A stretch of 64,000 bases of DNA from Adenophora triphylla var. japonica (GCA_022495995.1 JAFEMH010001307.1:186001-250000); one strand, 5' to 3'. Positions 1 to 11,570 are shown, counted from the stretch's first letter. Translations and numbers: made by a program. Notes: generated from the letters alone by a model not told the origin.

Positions 1-266
1 AAAATGGAATTGGATGGTTTTGATTTTCAATTCCCAATTGAAAAACTCACAATTGTGTTTCTCTAAACTCAATTTTCGTGACTTACGGATAGGGTAGAAT
101 GGAGGTAGTATTTATACTCTATAAATACTTTTTACTCTCTTGAAAACACTAATTTTGAGTCAGTTAAATATCTTTCAGCGCCGACGGGATGACTCATCCC
201 AGTCCCCTTCCACAATGCTTCAGATACGGTCGTCCCCCTTAAAGGGAATAGTTCGTACAAATCCAG

Positions 267-394
267 GGCACGAGTCGTCCCTATGGGCACTAGTCGTCCC
301 ATATGGGACGAGTCGTCCCTCAGGACATGACTTCTGATACACTCGTCCCAGGCCAAGTGAATAGTTGGTTCTGGCTTGGGGACGAGTCGTCCCC
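267..394. repeat. Palindromic GACGAGTCGTCCC repeat cluster
   Basis: Three consecutive units of about 19 bp (267-326), each built on CGAGTCGTCCC or CTAGTCGTCCC, are followed by another copy at 378-394. The last copy is a perfect inverted repeat, GGGGACGA and TCGTCCCC around a central G. Open frames crossing this stretch are repeat translations, not genes. It may be part of the LTR or leader of the gypsy remnant that follows; that is inference. Confidence 0.7.
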
Positions 395-540
395 ACTGTA
401 CAAAATTCCATATTTTCCATTTTTGACAATTCGTTCGATGCGTGTGACCCCATAGGACTATATTATGTTGGCAATGAGTTCGATCACATCGATCCCCATA
501 AGACATGAGCGGACTCTAGCAATCCATCATGCCTACCCAA

Positions 541-686
541 ATAATGACATTACATTTAAGTCTATCTCTATAGGCCTAGGCCACTAACACCTACATAATC
601 AAAATAACAATCTCTTATATAAATGAATAATGACATTACATTTAAGTCTATCTCTATAGGCGTAGGGCACTAACACCTACATAATC
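541..686. repeat. Direct duplication of about 60 bp
   Basis: A block beginning ATAATGACATTACATTTAAG at 541 recurs at 627, offset 86 bp, with only two changes visible near TAGGCCTAGGCC. It lies between the palindromic array and the gag fragment, so it is probably retroelement leader sequence. Confidence 0.8.
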
Positions 687-741
687 TTACTATTATGAGT
701 ATGATGGGGATGAGGTAAACAGTGGATCCACCACGGATAAG

Positions 742-1164
742 GTGCATAAGCCAAGTCACTCCAAACATTCAGATGGAAGATCTCGTCACTTAGAAAGGCA
801 CAATAAGGTGGAGGAACCCAGGGGGCATGGGAAGGTGGAGAGAAAGGAGGAGGATCACTGGAGGAAAGAGATGGCGAAACGAATTAAGGAGTTAGAAGCG
901 GGAAATAAAATTGTGGATGAGGTGGATTCTAACTTGGCGCCTTTTGTGAAGGAAATTCAAAATGCCGACCCAGATCCCACGTTCCGTATGCCGTCACTGT
1001 CTGATTATTCGGGAAGTACAAGGGCGAGAACCCACATTGAAAGTTTCGAGGTGACTGTCTATTCTCACCAAGAAGCAGGCGACTTTGTGCAAAGCATTAG
1101 CTAGTACCTTGACTGATCACGCTCTAAAATGGTTTCTCACGCAACCTGCCGAGTTCCCGCGGAT
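742..1164 (+). pseudogene. Truncated Ty3/gypsy gag fragment
   Basis: The reading frame has a charged, Lys/Glu/Arg-rich N-terminal stretch of about 65 residues. After it comes a segment of the form LAPFVKEI, PDPTFRMPSL, YSGSTRARTHIESFE, the layout typical of plant gypsy Gag before the capsid-like domain. The first frame closes at 1104. A +1 shift continues gag-like sequence (ASTLTDHALKWFLTQPAE), so a frameshift is present. Similarity stops near 1164. No CCHC knuckle, protease or polymerase follows, so this is a 5' piece of an element on the plus strand. Tat/Athila affiliation is likely but not proven. Confidence 0.7.
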
Positions 1165-1875
1165 CCTCAAAAAGAGTCAAATCTTCTTAATTCTTAATGG
1201 AATTATATTTGGTGTATATTTCTAAAGTTTAGTCAAATATCAGTACATATCCCTCTATATTTATACCCATATATCCACCGCACCCACACTATATTTATAA
1301 TAGAAAATAAACATATGTGAAGAAAAGGGTGAACACAAAATCTCAAGAGAAAAGTATCTTTTTCGTCCTTCAATTAGTTTAAGTTTTACATTTTCGTCAT
1401 TAAATCAATTTTTTTACCTTTTCATCCTTGACCTATCATTTTATGGATTATGTCATCCTTCCGTCAATTTCACCGTTAATTTTGCTGAATTGGCGTGTTG
1501 ACTCATTGTTTTTGCTTATTTGGCAATCTCATTGCATAGTTGACATATTATTTAAATCTACAAGGGCAAAAATGTTAAAACTGAAATTACAAGGACTAAC
1601 AACTAAAATAAAAACCCCACTTTCCCTTCCCAGTTTAAAGACTTGCATACTTCTAACCCAAAAATCAATTCATCACCACATAAAAAAAAAAAAAAATCAT
1701 AATATGAAAATTAAGAAATAACATCCGTAGAGTCACCAATACTGGCTTGCTTCATGAAATTAAGAATGGCCTCCTGGAAAAAACAACATGACAAATACGA
1801 AACTTATAAATAACTAGGAATGTTAAAAAAAAAAAAAAAAAAAAATACTATAAATGATTGATACATATGGGGAAG
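1165..1875. other. AT-rich DNA with one exon-like segment
   Basis: No convincing gene is present. An open frame at 1428-1721 (+) is compositionally ordinary AT-rich sequence and was not accepted. On the minus strand near 1780-1715 a TTTTTTCCAG acceptor is followed by a segment reading EAILNFMKQASIGDSTD. This segment has relatives near 9755 and 11930-11870, so it belongs to the duplicated mosaic described further right. Confidence 0.5.
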
Positions 1876-2254
1876 TGATGTAAACGCAGCGGAATAGTAA
1901 CGATAATTAGCCTAAACTAATTAACCTGCAAGGATTAAGGAATCCCAAGATAACAATTCAATGAATTCTACAAAGAAGACAAAGAACTTTGATGAACTTG
2001 CAATTGCAATTCAAGAGAAAATAATAGTAATCAACGTGTCTAAAACTAAAACTAGGGAGGAGTATTTATAGATCATACTCTCCTAAATCCTTAAGGAAAC
2101 ATAAAAGAAAATATAGAAAATCCTAAAAGAAAATACTCTCCTAAATCCTTAAGGAAACATAAAAGAAAATATAAAAAATCCTAAAAGAAAAAGGAAAACA
2201 AAATACAAACGGAAAGAAGGAACTTAAAAAGCATTACGAACACATAGGACATCA
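1876..2254 (-). repeat. 3' LTR of the gypsy element
   Basis: The LTR starts TGATGT and ends ACATCA on the plus strand, a 6-bp inverted terminus. It contains a 58-bp internal tandem repeat (about 2075-2190) beginning ATACTCTCCTAAATCC. AGTATTTATAG near 2061 gives CTATAAATACT on the coding strand, a likely TATA box. Confidence 0.93.
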
Positions 2255-3384
2255 TGCACCCCCGCTTTAAATGGATTCGTCCCCGAATCCACATCAACAT
2301 ACAGAGGCTCATCGGGGTGAAACTCAACCAAGTCCGAAACATTAAACGTGGGCGATATATTCCACCCGTCCGGCAAGTCCACAACATAATCATTATCGTT
2401 AATCCTCCTCAATATCTTACACGGACCAATCCTCTTGGGATGAAGCTTATGATACGTACCCTGCGGAACACGCTCCTTGCGCAAATGCACCATCACCAAG
2501 TCACCAACATCAAATACTTTCACACGACGCCTCTTATCCGCACGTGCTTTGTAACAAGCATTTGAAGCCTCGATATTTTGCTTTACCTCCTTCGAACCTC
2601 CTCAACCAATTCCGCGAATGCTCAAATTTCAACCACGATGCTATAACCCGGAATCTTCGGTAAAGGAACTAGATCAAGTGTATGTGTAGGAGGTCTTTGA
2701 TACACAACCTCAAACGGAGTCTTCTTAGTAGTGCGGTTAGTCATGTTATTGAAAGCAAACTCCGCCGTGGATAAAGCAATATCCCACTTCTTTGGAAACT
2801 TACCGCATAAACATCGAATCATAGAACCCAACGTCCTATTAACCACCTCCGTTTGACCATACGTCTGCGGATGAAAAGAACTACTAAAATTCAGCCCAGT
2901 CTCAAAAATATACCATAACGTACGCCAAAAGTGACTAAGGAACTTAGTATCACGATCCGAAGTAATGGTCTTTGGAACCCCATGAAGACGAACCACTTCT
3001 TTGAAGAAAAGACTTGCAATATGAGAAGCATCATAAGTCTTCCGACACGGAATGAAGTGTGCCATCTTGGAAAAACGATCCACCACCACAAAAACCGAAT
3101 CATTGGACCTTTGCGTCCTAGGCAATCCAAGAACAAAATCCATAGAAACATCCACCCAAGGACCTTCCTAATAGGCAATGGAGTATATAAACCCGTGTTC
3201 GGCGAAGTACCTTTGTTGATTTGACATACCATGCACTTCGAACATAGTTATGAGTATCCTTCCTGAGCCGAGGCCAATAATATTTCTTCGCCACTAACTC
3301 CACCGTCTTGTCTTGGCCATAATGTCCCGCTTTATGTATTTCCGCAATAAGACTCTCACGAACCGAGCCACGAGGAATGCACAA
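2224..3384 (-). pseudogene. Gypsy integrase, running into the 3' LTR
   Basis: The N-terminal zinc domain shows [13 protein letters not shown], then CX2C-type remnants split by a frameshift (about 3230). The catalytic core has [24 protein letters not shown] and [15 protein letters not shown], giving the D, D and E residues. After another break, 2523-2224 carries the C-terminal domain (KRIGPCKILRRINDNDYVVD, then FNVSDLVEF). The stop lies about 30 nt inside the 3' LTR, so the last ten or so codons overlap the LTR. No chromodomain is seen. Between 2622 and 2523 the frame changes at least once. Confidence 0.88.
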
Positions 3385-4692
3385 CTTGTCTTTGTAGAAT
3401 AAGAATCCCTCTGCAACAAAAACAAACCAACTCGGATCTCCATCCCTACACCTAGCCCAATCTTGACAAAATCAACATCATGCTCATACAAGGCTTTCAA
3501 ACAATCGAACCCCACCACAACATTTTGCATGGTTACCAAGAAAGTAGCTCTACGACTCAACGCATCCGCCACATTATTATTTTGTCCACTTTTGTGTTTG
3601 ATCACAAAAGTAAAGCTACAAATAAGCCACCCAACGAGCATGCATCCTATTAAGGGGCTTCTTACCATTCATATACTTCAAGGCCTCATGATCCGTGTGA
3701 AGAATGAACTCCCGATGTAATAAGTATTGCTCCCAATGCTTAATAGCTTGAACAACCGCATAGAACTCAAGCTCGTACGTTGTCCACTTCCGTTTTGCCT
3801 CCTCCAATTTCTGACTCATAAAAGCCACCGGTCGCTTCCCTTGCAACAAAACAGCTCCAATTCCAACCACACTAGCATCCGTCTCCATTTCAAAAGGTTT
3901 GGAAAAGTCGGGTAATACGAGTAAAGGAGCACTAGTCAATTTCTCCTTGATTGAAGCAAAACTAGCTGTTGCATCCTCTCCCCAATCAAACTTGCCCTTC
4001 TTCATACATTCGGTTATGGGGGCCATAATAGTGCTAAAATTTTTAATAAAACGACGATAGAAAGTAGCAAGACCATGAAAGCTTCGTACCTCACTAACCG
4101 TCGTAGGCAATGGCCAATCACGAATAGCACGCACCTTGTCCTCGTCCACTTGAATGCCCTCCGATGAAACCACATAACCCAAGAATAGTAGTTTGTCAAG
4201 CATAAAACAACATTTCTTGAGGTTAATGAACAACTCATTATCCTTTAACGCCTGCAACACATCCCGCACATGTTCTAGATGCTCGTCCTCCGTCTTACTA
4301 TAGATCAAGATGTCATCAAAGTATACTACAAGAAATTTACCATGAAAAGGTTTCAACACCGATACATCAATCTCATAAATGTGCTCGGAGCATTAGACAA
4401 CCCGAAGGGCATCACCAACCACTCATATAATCCTCCTTCGTCTTGAAAGCCGTCTTCCATTCATCGCCCTGACGAACACGTACTTGATGATATCCGCTTT
4501 CAAATCAATTTTGGAGAATATCTTGGAACCGCGAAGCATGTCCAACATATCATCCAAACGAGGAATTGGGAACCTATATTTAAACGTGATTTTGTTGATG
4601 GCCCTACTATCCACGCACATACGCCACGTACCATCATTCTTGGGGACAAGTAATGCTGGAACCGCGCAAGGGCTCATGCTCTCCTCGCACAT
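3294..4692 (-). pseudogene. Gypsy reverse transcriptase and RNase H
   Basis: The 4692-4423 frame has [18 protein letters not shown] and [10 protein letters not shown], the fingers and first-Asp region of RT. The 4359-3616 frame has [13 protein letters not shown], with the catalytic YFDD box, the connection region ([11 protein letters not shown]), and RNase H with [13 protein letters not shown] and [11 protein letters not shown]. The tail [16 protein letters not shown] lies in a third frame ending near 3500. A gap of about 60 nt between 4423 and 4359 and one shift near 3620 disrupt the polyprotein. Catalytic residues themselves are preserved. Confidence 0.9.
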
Positions 4693-4978
4693 ATCCCTTC
4701 TTCAACAAGTCTTCCACTTGCTCCCTCAAGATCTCATGCTCCGCCGGGCTCATTCTATAATGAGCAAGATTAGGCAAAGACGCACCCGAACCAAATCAAT
4801 ATGATGCCGAATATCCCTCAAGGGAGGTAATCCCGAGGCAAATCTTCGGGCATAATGTCCACGGAACTCATCTAGTAACGATTGTAAGGATTTGGGCACC
4901 AAACTAACCTTCCCCCAATGCCTTTACTCACCACCGCAAGTACATAAGGAGCATCCAAAAGATCCCCTGGTAAACTCA

Positions 4979-5734
4979 TTAGCAAAAGCATAACGAAACT
5001 AAAGATTTTGCCTTCCCATTACCACTAGGTACAACTTCCTTCAAAGCATCCAAGTGAAAGATCTTTCCATCCTTTTTAAATCGAATGGCATTTTTCTTTC
5101 CATCATAAACAACACCAAGGTCAAATTGCCAAGGTCGACCCAACAACACATGGCAAGCTGTCATCTCAACAACATCACATAAAACCTCATCCTTATAACC
5201 ACCAATGGAAAAAGGGATAGAGCACTGTTCATGTACCTTGATATTGCCGATATTACTAATCCACCCCACGGAATACGGAGTGGGATGTTTCTTCACCTCA
5301 AGCTTCAGCTTATCAACCAATTCACGTGACACCAAATTTTCGCTGCTACCACTATCAACAATAAAAATAGACGAAAAGTTATGTACCTTCCCTTTGGTGC
5401 GAAAGATATTGTGTCGTTGCGGATCCTCATCAACCGTCGGGGTAGTCAACATAAGCTTACGCACTACCAAAGATTCATGATCCCCATTATCCTCCTCCTC
5501 GTCACCATTAGGATCTACGTAAATCACCTCACAACCCTCCTCATCTTCCTCGGTAAAATAGCCATCACGTTCTACCACATTAACCCTTCTCCCATTGGGG
5601 CACTTACTTGAGATGTGTCCCGGTTGACCACAACTATAACACTTATCCCCGTAGTTGCGAACATAAGGGTTCGAATTAGGCTGCCCGCTGTTGTGGGTGT
5701 TGGTGTTACGAGGTGGGTTTGATCTAGTAGCCAC
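4979..5734 (-). pseudogene. Gypsy CCHC zinc knuckle and aspartic protease
   Basis: Near the start, CYSCGQPGHISSKC is a CX2CX4HX4C zinc knuckle, the nucleic-acid-binding end of Gag. About 75 residues later, after an acidic linker, FIVDSGSSENLVS carries the D-S-G catalytic triplet of a retropepsin, and HVLLGRPWQFD is the conserved region that closes the fold. Both motifs look intact. The frame is separated from gag upstream by a shift and from RT downstream by a degenerate stretch (about 4700-4980). Confidence 0.88.
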
Positions 5735-5741
5735 CGGTTGC

Positions 5742-6716
5742 TTACCACTGTCCTTCTTGGTACCTCCTGCGACTCCGGGGTTTTCTCACCATTGTCTTCC
5801 AAAGCACCACCGAAGACGGAACTTTGTTATTTGAAGAGGACGCATCACCGAACTTCTTGTAGGTCGTAGGAGCCCGATATGACGAAGCCAATTGACTCTC
5901 GACCTTTCTAGCCCTTGTAACCACATCATTAACAGCAAAAGAGGAAAATAATTCAACTTGATTACGAATGTTAGCCCGAAGGCCATAGGTAAAACGCGAA
6001 ACCCGTTGAAGCTCCGTCTCGTACACATCAACCCTTGCCGTCAATGTATTAAAGTCATATAAATAATCATCCACCGACCTAGCACCACTCTTTTGCAACC
6101 CATGAATTTTGCGTACATACTGTTCATAATCATCCGGTAAGAAGTGATTACGCAATTCCCTCTTCATATCACGCCATTCAACAATAGGGGTTGTTGATTG
6201 CGCACTTTGTCTCACCAATTGATCCCACCAAGCATTAGCACCACTACGCAATTTGTAAGCGGCATAGGGTACTTTCTGTCATCTTCAATTTGCATCAACG
6301 CAAAGAATTTTTCGACCTCGTAAAGCCAATCTAAAAATTCTTCCATCTTCAACTCACCCGTAAAGAATGGAATATCCGCCCTAATTTTGGGTCGTTGTGC
6401 CACCGGAGGAGCCGCCATGTCCCCGACCACGAAAAGCCCGATATCTCCCAGTAATCGGATCAACGTGATGGAGGTTTTCCTCACGAGGACCATCTCGATT
6501 ATCGGGGTTGACACCATCTCCACCTACACGCAATCCGACCAAAGCTGCCATGAGTTCCGTATGCTGTCGATCTTGGGTCGGCTTTCTGTGCTCTCTAGCC
6601 TCTTGATCCAAACGGTCCATACGTTCCCTAGTTGCTTGATCCTGACGCTCCATACGCTCCAAGATTGCGGTAATAATGGTTAGGTTATCTCCGTTGTCTC
6701 CACCGGAATTGGCCAT
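5742..6716 (-). pseudogene. gag: Gypsy gag, frameshifted
   Basis: The likely start at 6716 lies about 30 nt inside the 5' LTR. A coiled, Arg/Glu/Gln-rich N-terminus (MERQDQATRERMDRLDQEA) occupies the first frame. Capsid-like sequence follows in two other frames: DIPFFTGELKMEEFLDWL, then WWDQLVRQ and a long helical segment to about 5742. These are the usual Retrotrans_gag landmarks. At least two frame changes break it. The product would form virus-like particles in the cytoplasm; this copy cannot make an intact one as read. Confidence 0.85.
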
Positions 6717-6748
6717 CGTCCAAGGATCTCGCCTTTTCTGCTACCAAC

Positions 6749-7127
6749 CGATGTAAACGCAAATGAATAGTAACGATAATTAGCCTAAACTAATTAACCT
6801 GCAAGGATTAAGGAATCCCAAGATAACAATTCAATGAATTCTACAAAGAAGACAAAGAACTTTGATGAACTTGCAATTGCAATTCAAGAGAAAATAATAG
6901 TAATCAACGTGTCTAAAACTAAAACTAGGGAGGAGTATTTATAGATCATACTCTCCTAAATCCTTAAGGAAACATAAAAGAAAATATAGAAAATCCTAAA
7001 AGAAAATACTCTCCTAAATCCTTAAGGAAACATAAAAGAAAATATAAAAAATCCTAAAAGAAAAAGGAAAACAAAATACAAACGGAAAGAAGGAACTTAA
7101 AAACTGTTCTGAACACATAGGACATCA
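6749..7127 (-). repeat. 5' LTR of the gypsy element
   Basis: It is nearly identical to the left LTR over 379 bp. Visible differences are clustered: the first base (T to C), a 3-base block near 6761, and five of seven bases near 7105-7111. The minus-strand sequence just inside it, GTTGGTAGCAGA, resembles a degenerate tRNA-iMet primer-binding site (family form TGGTATCAGA). Confidence 0.92.
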
Positions 7128-7470
7128 GGAAGGAATGTCCAAGAGGAATTGAAGTTGTAGCTTTAGATGGAGATGGTAGAGAACAGGTTTTGAAATTAGT
7201 GAAATACAACTTTTTTTCTTATAAATGATTGGTGAATAATTTAGATCTCCACACTTTCATAACTTCTAATGTAATGAGCATTTTGACAAAAAATCAAGCG
7301 CAGTGGTAATACGTACATTCATGTGTGTGTGTGTGTGTGTGTGTGTACATATTGAGTGAGGAGGGGGGGGCGGCTGAACAAGTAGCCCCAGATCACGGAT
7401 GTATTCCTGGCATAACATCAAATAAGAGTGGGTGATGTATGAACCAGAATAAATGCAATCAAAGAACTTT
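7128..7470. repeat. Mosaic repeat unit A, with (GT)n
   Basis: Sequence from the GGAAG target duplication to about 7310 (AATGTCCAAGAGGAATTG, then AGCGCAGTGG) recurs at about 9800-10000, and in shorter form at 11650 and 12030. On the minus strand the shared core reads LPSPSEATTSIPLGHS-like sequence, suggesting a duplicated exon I cannot name. A (GT)n microsatellite occupies about 7322-7347. Confidence 0.6.
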
Positions 7471-7575
7471 ATCGGGATAATTTCCAACCGATCAATTTTT
7501 CCAAGGCATGAGCATCATACATCATCTTCCAAGCGGTCATGACCTTACACTACTGAGTATCCACCTTGGAACATA
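7395..7575 (-). pseudogene. PRP40: PRP40 splicing-factor fragment, copy A
   Basis: Read on the minus strand, a VDTQ-like start near 7565 is followed by LEDDV-stop-CSCLGKIDRLEII, and after an intron-like gap by CQEYIRDL near 7410. This is the FF-domain region of plant pre-mRNA-processing protein 40 (family form LEDDERCSRLEKIDRLEIF, QEYIRDLEKEEE). A stop replaces the ER of the family sequence, and the reading ends in unrelated CTG/CAG-rich DNA at about 7390. It is therefore a broken copy of the better fragment at 15-16 kb. Confidence 0.75.
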
Positions 7576-7672
7576 AAGGAATGACAATTACCGTGCAAAA
7601 TTTAGATTGCAATGATTGTGCAGATTGAGCTTCGAAACACACCTTAATCATCAGGCGCCAAACATAAATATA

Positions 7673-7750
7673 GATTATGAGACATAATGCACCACTTAAT
7701 GTGAAGAGGCAGATTATGAGACATAATGCACAACTTAATGCGAAGAGGCA
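7673..7750. repeat. 39-bp tandem duplication
   Basis: Two adjacent units beginning GATTATGAGACATAATGCAC at 7673 and 7712 differ at two or three positions. Confidence 0.8.
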
Positions 7751-7773
7751 TGTCCAGCAAATAAAATATAGTA

Positions 7774-7895
7774 ATCCCTCCATCCCATTCTAAATGTCGC
7801 ATTTGACTTGTCAACGTTTTTAAGGAAAGAGCTTTACATGCGTATGCATTGCTTGTACAATGATAAAATTGCACTAACCACCATTACTGGAAAAC
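7774..7895. mobile_element. Stowaway-type MITE, right end missing
   Basis: It begins ATCCCTCCATCCC after TA and continues AATGTCGCATTTGACTTGTC, matching the complete element at 12397-12585. The right terminus is absent. Confidence 0.75.
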
Positions 7896-8019
7896 ATGAA
7901 ACTTGGGTTGTATATGAGCGATGGAGAGAAGTTTATCAACTACAATATTATATATGAATCGTTATCCATAAACGTATGCATATAAGAATATGTACAAACC
8001 TGCATGATGTGGCTCTTCT

Positions 8020-8145
8020 GCAGCAAAGGAGATGCAGACGTCTGAAAGGAAATGAGTTAGGTTCTCAATTCAATATGTAGCTTTCAAGTTTCACGAACTT
8101 CAATAGTGAAAAAAATAAGATAAATCACCTTCTCCAAATCAACAT
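8020..8145. repeat. Exon-like unit repeated near 10075 and 11265
   Basis: CAGCAAAGGAGATG followed by GAAATGAGTTAGGTTCTC recurs at about 10080-10200 and 11265-11375. On the minus strand each contains an acceptor-like CAG, a short frame of type TSPLLQKSHIMQ, and a GT after the final CAG. The parent gene is not recognised. These are three copies of one duplicated block rather than independent genes. Confidence 0.6.
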
Positions 8146-8339
8146 TCCCATAATTAACCTTAAAAAATGTCCTTTTTGCGATTAAACTTGACACTTAACT
8201 TTCTCATCTTCTTCATAACCGTTTACTATTTCAAGAAATTTGTAGTTTATCAAAAAATTGACTTCAAGATAATAGATAATGAATATGCATCAATTACACA
8301 AATGGAATGTACGAAATTGAGAAATTTTTAAGCATGATG

Positions 8340-9770
8340 CCGAAAGCATGGCAGAAAAGATCACTTGCTTGATGTACAAGAAGCTTTAGGCACTGATTCA
8401 GAAGAAGAATCATCTATATTTAGAATGCAGCAGCTCCATTATAACTTGGAATCCTTTGGAATTGATTTTGAAACTTGTTGCTGAAAATTTTGAGACGGTT
8501 AGTATAAACTTATCCAGAAAGATATTGTAGATACATGTGCAAACTCATGGTAGTGTGTACGTATGTATGTACACGTGTGCATAGTTAGTGTATATTTACA
8601 TATGCACATACATCCATATAGGCTGAGCAATAATTACAACACACAGTTCTCCCAGTGAAATAATTTGCTTCGAACAGCAACTCGGTAATTTAAACTAAAT
8701 GCTGAGCTTTGTCACATAAAGCAGCTGAAGCGGACTGCTCTCAATATTTCTTCACAATCTAGACATGTTGAAGGCATCTATAACTCAGGTCCCTTAGTTT
8801 AGTGCTATGTTATTATCTTGCCTTTATTCAGCAGATACAACCCTGACTTCTATTCATCTATTATTATTTGCTGCACCATTATTGTTACTTAAGCAAATAT
8901 GTTTTGTTTTGTAAGAAGAGTGAATTATTCTATAAGAGTATATGCAGAACTGAAAGTGCTACCCAATGTTCTATTTCAAATGACGAGTGGTGGTTAGAAA
9001 TAAATATAAAGAAACTATTTTGATGGGCACACAACAAGAAGTATCATGGGACCAGGCAAATCCATGCAATATGATTTTCAGTACGCAGAGAAGAGCTCTG
9101 AGAACTTTGGTGTTCAATAGATGAGCTAGCAATACATCTATCGACATCAAATCTCACATTTACCTCTGCAAAATCAAAGAGTAGAGTCTAGTAAAGCTCG
9201 TAAAGAGGAAGTCGGATGAACAATAAACTTTAATTGCTTCATGTCTGGAAGTCTCATCCATTATATAATACAACAACAGAAACAAAACCCAAAATGATAT
9301 GGAAGTTCATCCATTACATATGTTTCAAAATAATGTATAGATTCTATCCCACCATATAACTCCAAATGTAAGTAGCAAAGAAAATACAGCTGGTTTATAT
9401 CAAGGCATTGGGCTCGTCAAAATATAAGCATACTATCCTTTAAAAACGAAATGATTTAATTTCAGCTGAAATTCAAAGTGTGCTTGAACATTGTTTAAAC
9501 ATGACTACATACTCAAGCCTACATTCTTTTGAGTCTTTACTACGGTTTCAATTATATAAATCAGGAAACTAAAGCAATACACAAATATAAATCCATTTTA
9601 ATTTCTATGTACACGATTTACATTGGAAGAGACTGGCATGTGCATAGACTTATTTACTTTAATATTCAAACAGTGATTGGCTGAACACATCAAATAAGAA
9701 CAATGTAGATGAATAAAATGAAAATCCAAGATTTAAGGACTGATTGCACCTGTAGAGTCACCAATATTGA
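8340..9770. repeat. Non-coding mosaic DNA, first of three related blocks
   Basis: No open frame of note. The segment around 9010-9200 (ACAACAAGAAGTATCATGGG, then GATGAGCTAGCAA) has relatives at 10570-10990, 12600-12990 and, for its first part, 16050-16095. The segment 9340-9540 matches 12225-12395. These are diverged direct duplications on the same strand. Confidence 0.55.
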
Positions 9771-10400
9771 CCTACTTTTTGAGACTAAGAAAGGAAAATG
9801 GAATGTCCAATAGGAATTTGATGTCTGTAGCTTCGGATGGAGATGGTAGAGAAATAGGATGTCAAGGGATGGTGCAGCATTTCTGAAATAAAGCTTTTTA
9901 TCTTATAAATGCATTTGGTGAATTAATTCAGATCTCTGCATTTTCATAACTCCTCCTAATGTAAGAAGAGCATTTTGACCAAAAACAAGCGCAGTGGCGA
10001 TACATACGTACATTTAAATCTTTATCCATAAATATATGGATACAAGAATGTATACCTACCTGCATGTTGTAGCTCTTCTGCAACAAAGGAGATAAAGATA
10101 TCTGAAATGAAATAGGTTAGGTTCTCGTTACAATCTGTAACTTCTAAGTTTTACAAACTTCAATAGTGAAAAATAGGAGAGAAATCACCTTCTCTATATC
10201 AACAATCTCATAGCTAACCTTAAAACGTCTTTTTAGTTGAACTTGACACTTTACTTTCTCATCTTGATCATCAATGTTTACTGTTTCAACAAATTTGTAG
10301 TTTATCAAAAAATTGACTTGAAGATAGAGATTATGAACATTTATCAATTACAAAATGGAAAATAGGAAATTGAGAGCTTTTTAAACATGATGCCAGAAAT
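9770..10400. repeat. Mosaic repeat, second copy of 7130-8330 material
   Basis: It carries in order the LPSPSEAT-like segment, AGCGCAGTGG, the CTGCAACAAAGGAGAT unit and the ACTTCAATAGTGAAAAA block, as at 7130-8330 but without the MITE and PRP40 fragment found there. The open frame 10144-10347 (-) lies in this repeat and is not supported as a gene. Confidence 0.6.
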
Positions 10401-11570
10401 ATGGGAAGCAGTAAAGATCACTCGCCTGACGATCTAGAAGCTATAGTCCACGGGTTCAGAAGAACTTGGCATCCTTGACATTTGAAAGTGCACCACTATT
10501 GTTGCTTAAGCAAATATCCTACCCCCACTATCCTATTTCAAATGACGACGGGTAGTTAGAAATGAATATAGTGAACTTCTTTTGTGGGCAGACAAGAAAT
10601 GTCATGGGAACAAGCAAATCAATGAAATCTGCATGAATTCTTCCAAGGGCCAACTTCAGGTAAAGTGGTGTAGCAGATATGCAAACATTAAACATATGCA
10701 AAGATAATGAACTAGGTACCTGACCATTCAAGAAATGGGTAAGCTCAAATCCAGAAGGACGATGCTGCCGGATAAAGCTACCCTATGAGGATGACAAGTT
10801 GTGCTCTCCAAGATTCTTCCATCTATCTCCAAATACCGTTTCCACCCACATCATTACATTATGATTTTCAGTGCCGGGAGAAGAGTTCTGAGAAATTTTT
10901 TATTCAATGGATGAGCTAGCAACACTCACATCGTCATCAGATCTCTCAGATTTACCTCTGGAAAGTCAGAGTACAGTCTAATAAAACTCGTGAAGAGGAA
11001 GTCGGATGCATTACAAATCTATCAGAACAACAGATGAATTAACTACCTAATTTTCAAGCATAGTCATGGAAATGTGATAGCGTCGGAAATCTGATAGTCA
11101 GAAATCTTCCGATAACTATGGGTATAATAGGGAAAATAAATAGTAGCAGAGTGAGATTGTAGTCAATGCTGTCACCATGTGGTCTAATGTACATTGAAGA
11201 AGCAGTAGATAAAAAAGGAGGTTGATTCTGCATCAGATTGTTGTCTTGCTGTGACGCTTCTGCAGCAAAGGAGATGTAGCTATCGAAAAGGAAATGAGTT
11301 AGTTTCTCAATCCAATCTATAACTCTTAAGATTCATGAACTTAAATAGTGAAAAAGAGGAGAGATATCACCTTTTTATTGAACTTGACACTTTAATTTCT
11401 CAACTTGTTCTTCACTGTTTACTGTTTCAAAAAGATTGTAATTTAACCAAAAATTGACTTGAAGATGAGAAATAATGAACATGTATCAATTACACAAGGA
11501 AAATAGGAAATTGAGTAAGAACAAATTTGATTTTTTTGGACTTTCATTTTGGGACGGAGGGAGTAGATAA
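10400..11570. repeat. Mosaic repeat with MITE remnant
   Basis: It is a diverged duplicate of 9000-9200 and 12600-13000. On the minus strand near 10970-10900 an in-frame GKSERSDDDVSVASSSIE is readable, a plausible exon end, unassigned. GGGACGGAGGGAG ending at 11563 and followed by TA is the right terminus of a truncated Stowaway MITE. Confidence 0.5.

Larger units (their letters stand above)
1876..7127 (-). mobile_element. Complete Ty3/gypsy LTR retrotransposon
   Basis: Two 379-bp LTRs (1876-2254 and 6749-7127) run in the same direction and bound a gag-pol region read on the minus strand. The flanking 5-mers are identical, GGAAG at 1871-1875 and 7128-7132, so the insertion is complete at 5252 bp. 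The order on the minus strand is Gag, CCHC knuckle, protease, RT, RNase H, integrase, which is the Ty3/gypsy order. The short LTRs and small size resemble small chromovirus-type elements, but no chromodomain is visible, so the clade is left open. Several frameshifts break the polyprotein. The element landed inside the duplicated gene-fragment mosaic. Confidence 0.95.

Noticed and set aside
132..506. 124-residue minus-strand frame
   Set aside because: It is made of the palindromic GTCGTCCC repeats (recurrent RLVP and GTTR) and has no independent support.
1428..1721. 97-residue plus-strand frame
   Set aside because: It lies in AT-rich DNA ending in poly-Lys from an A-run, with no motif and no repeat support.
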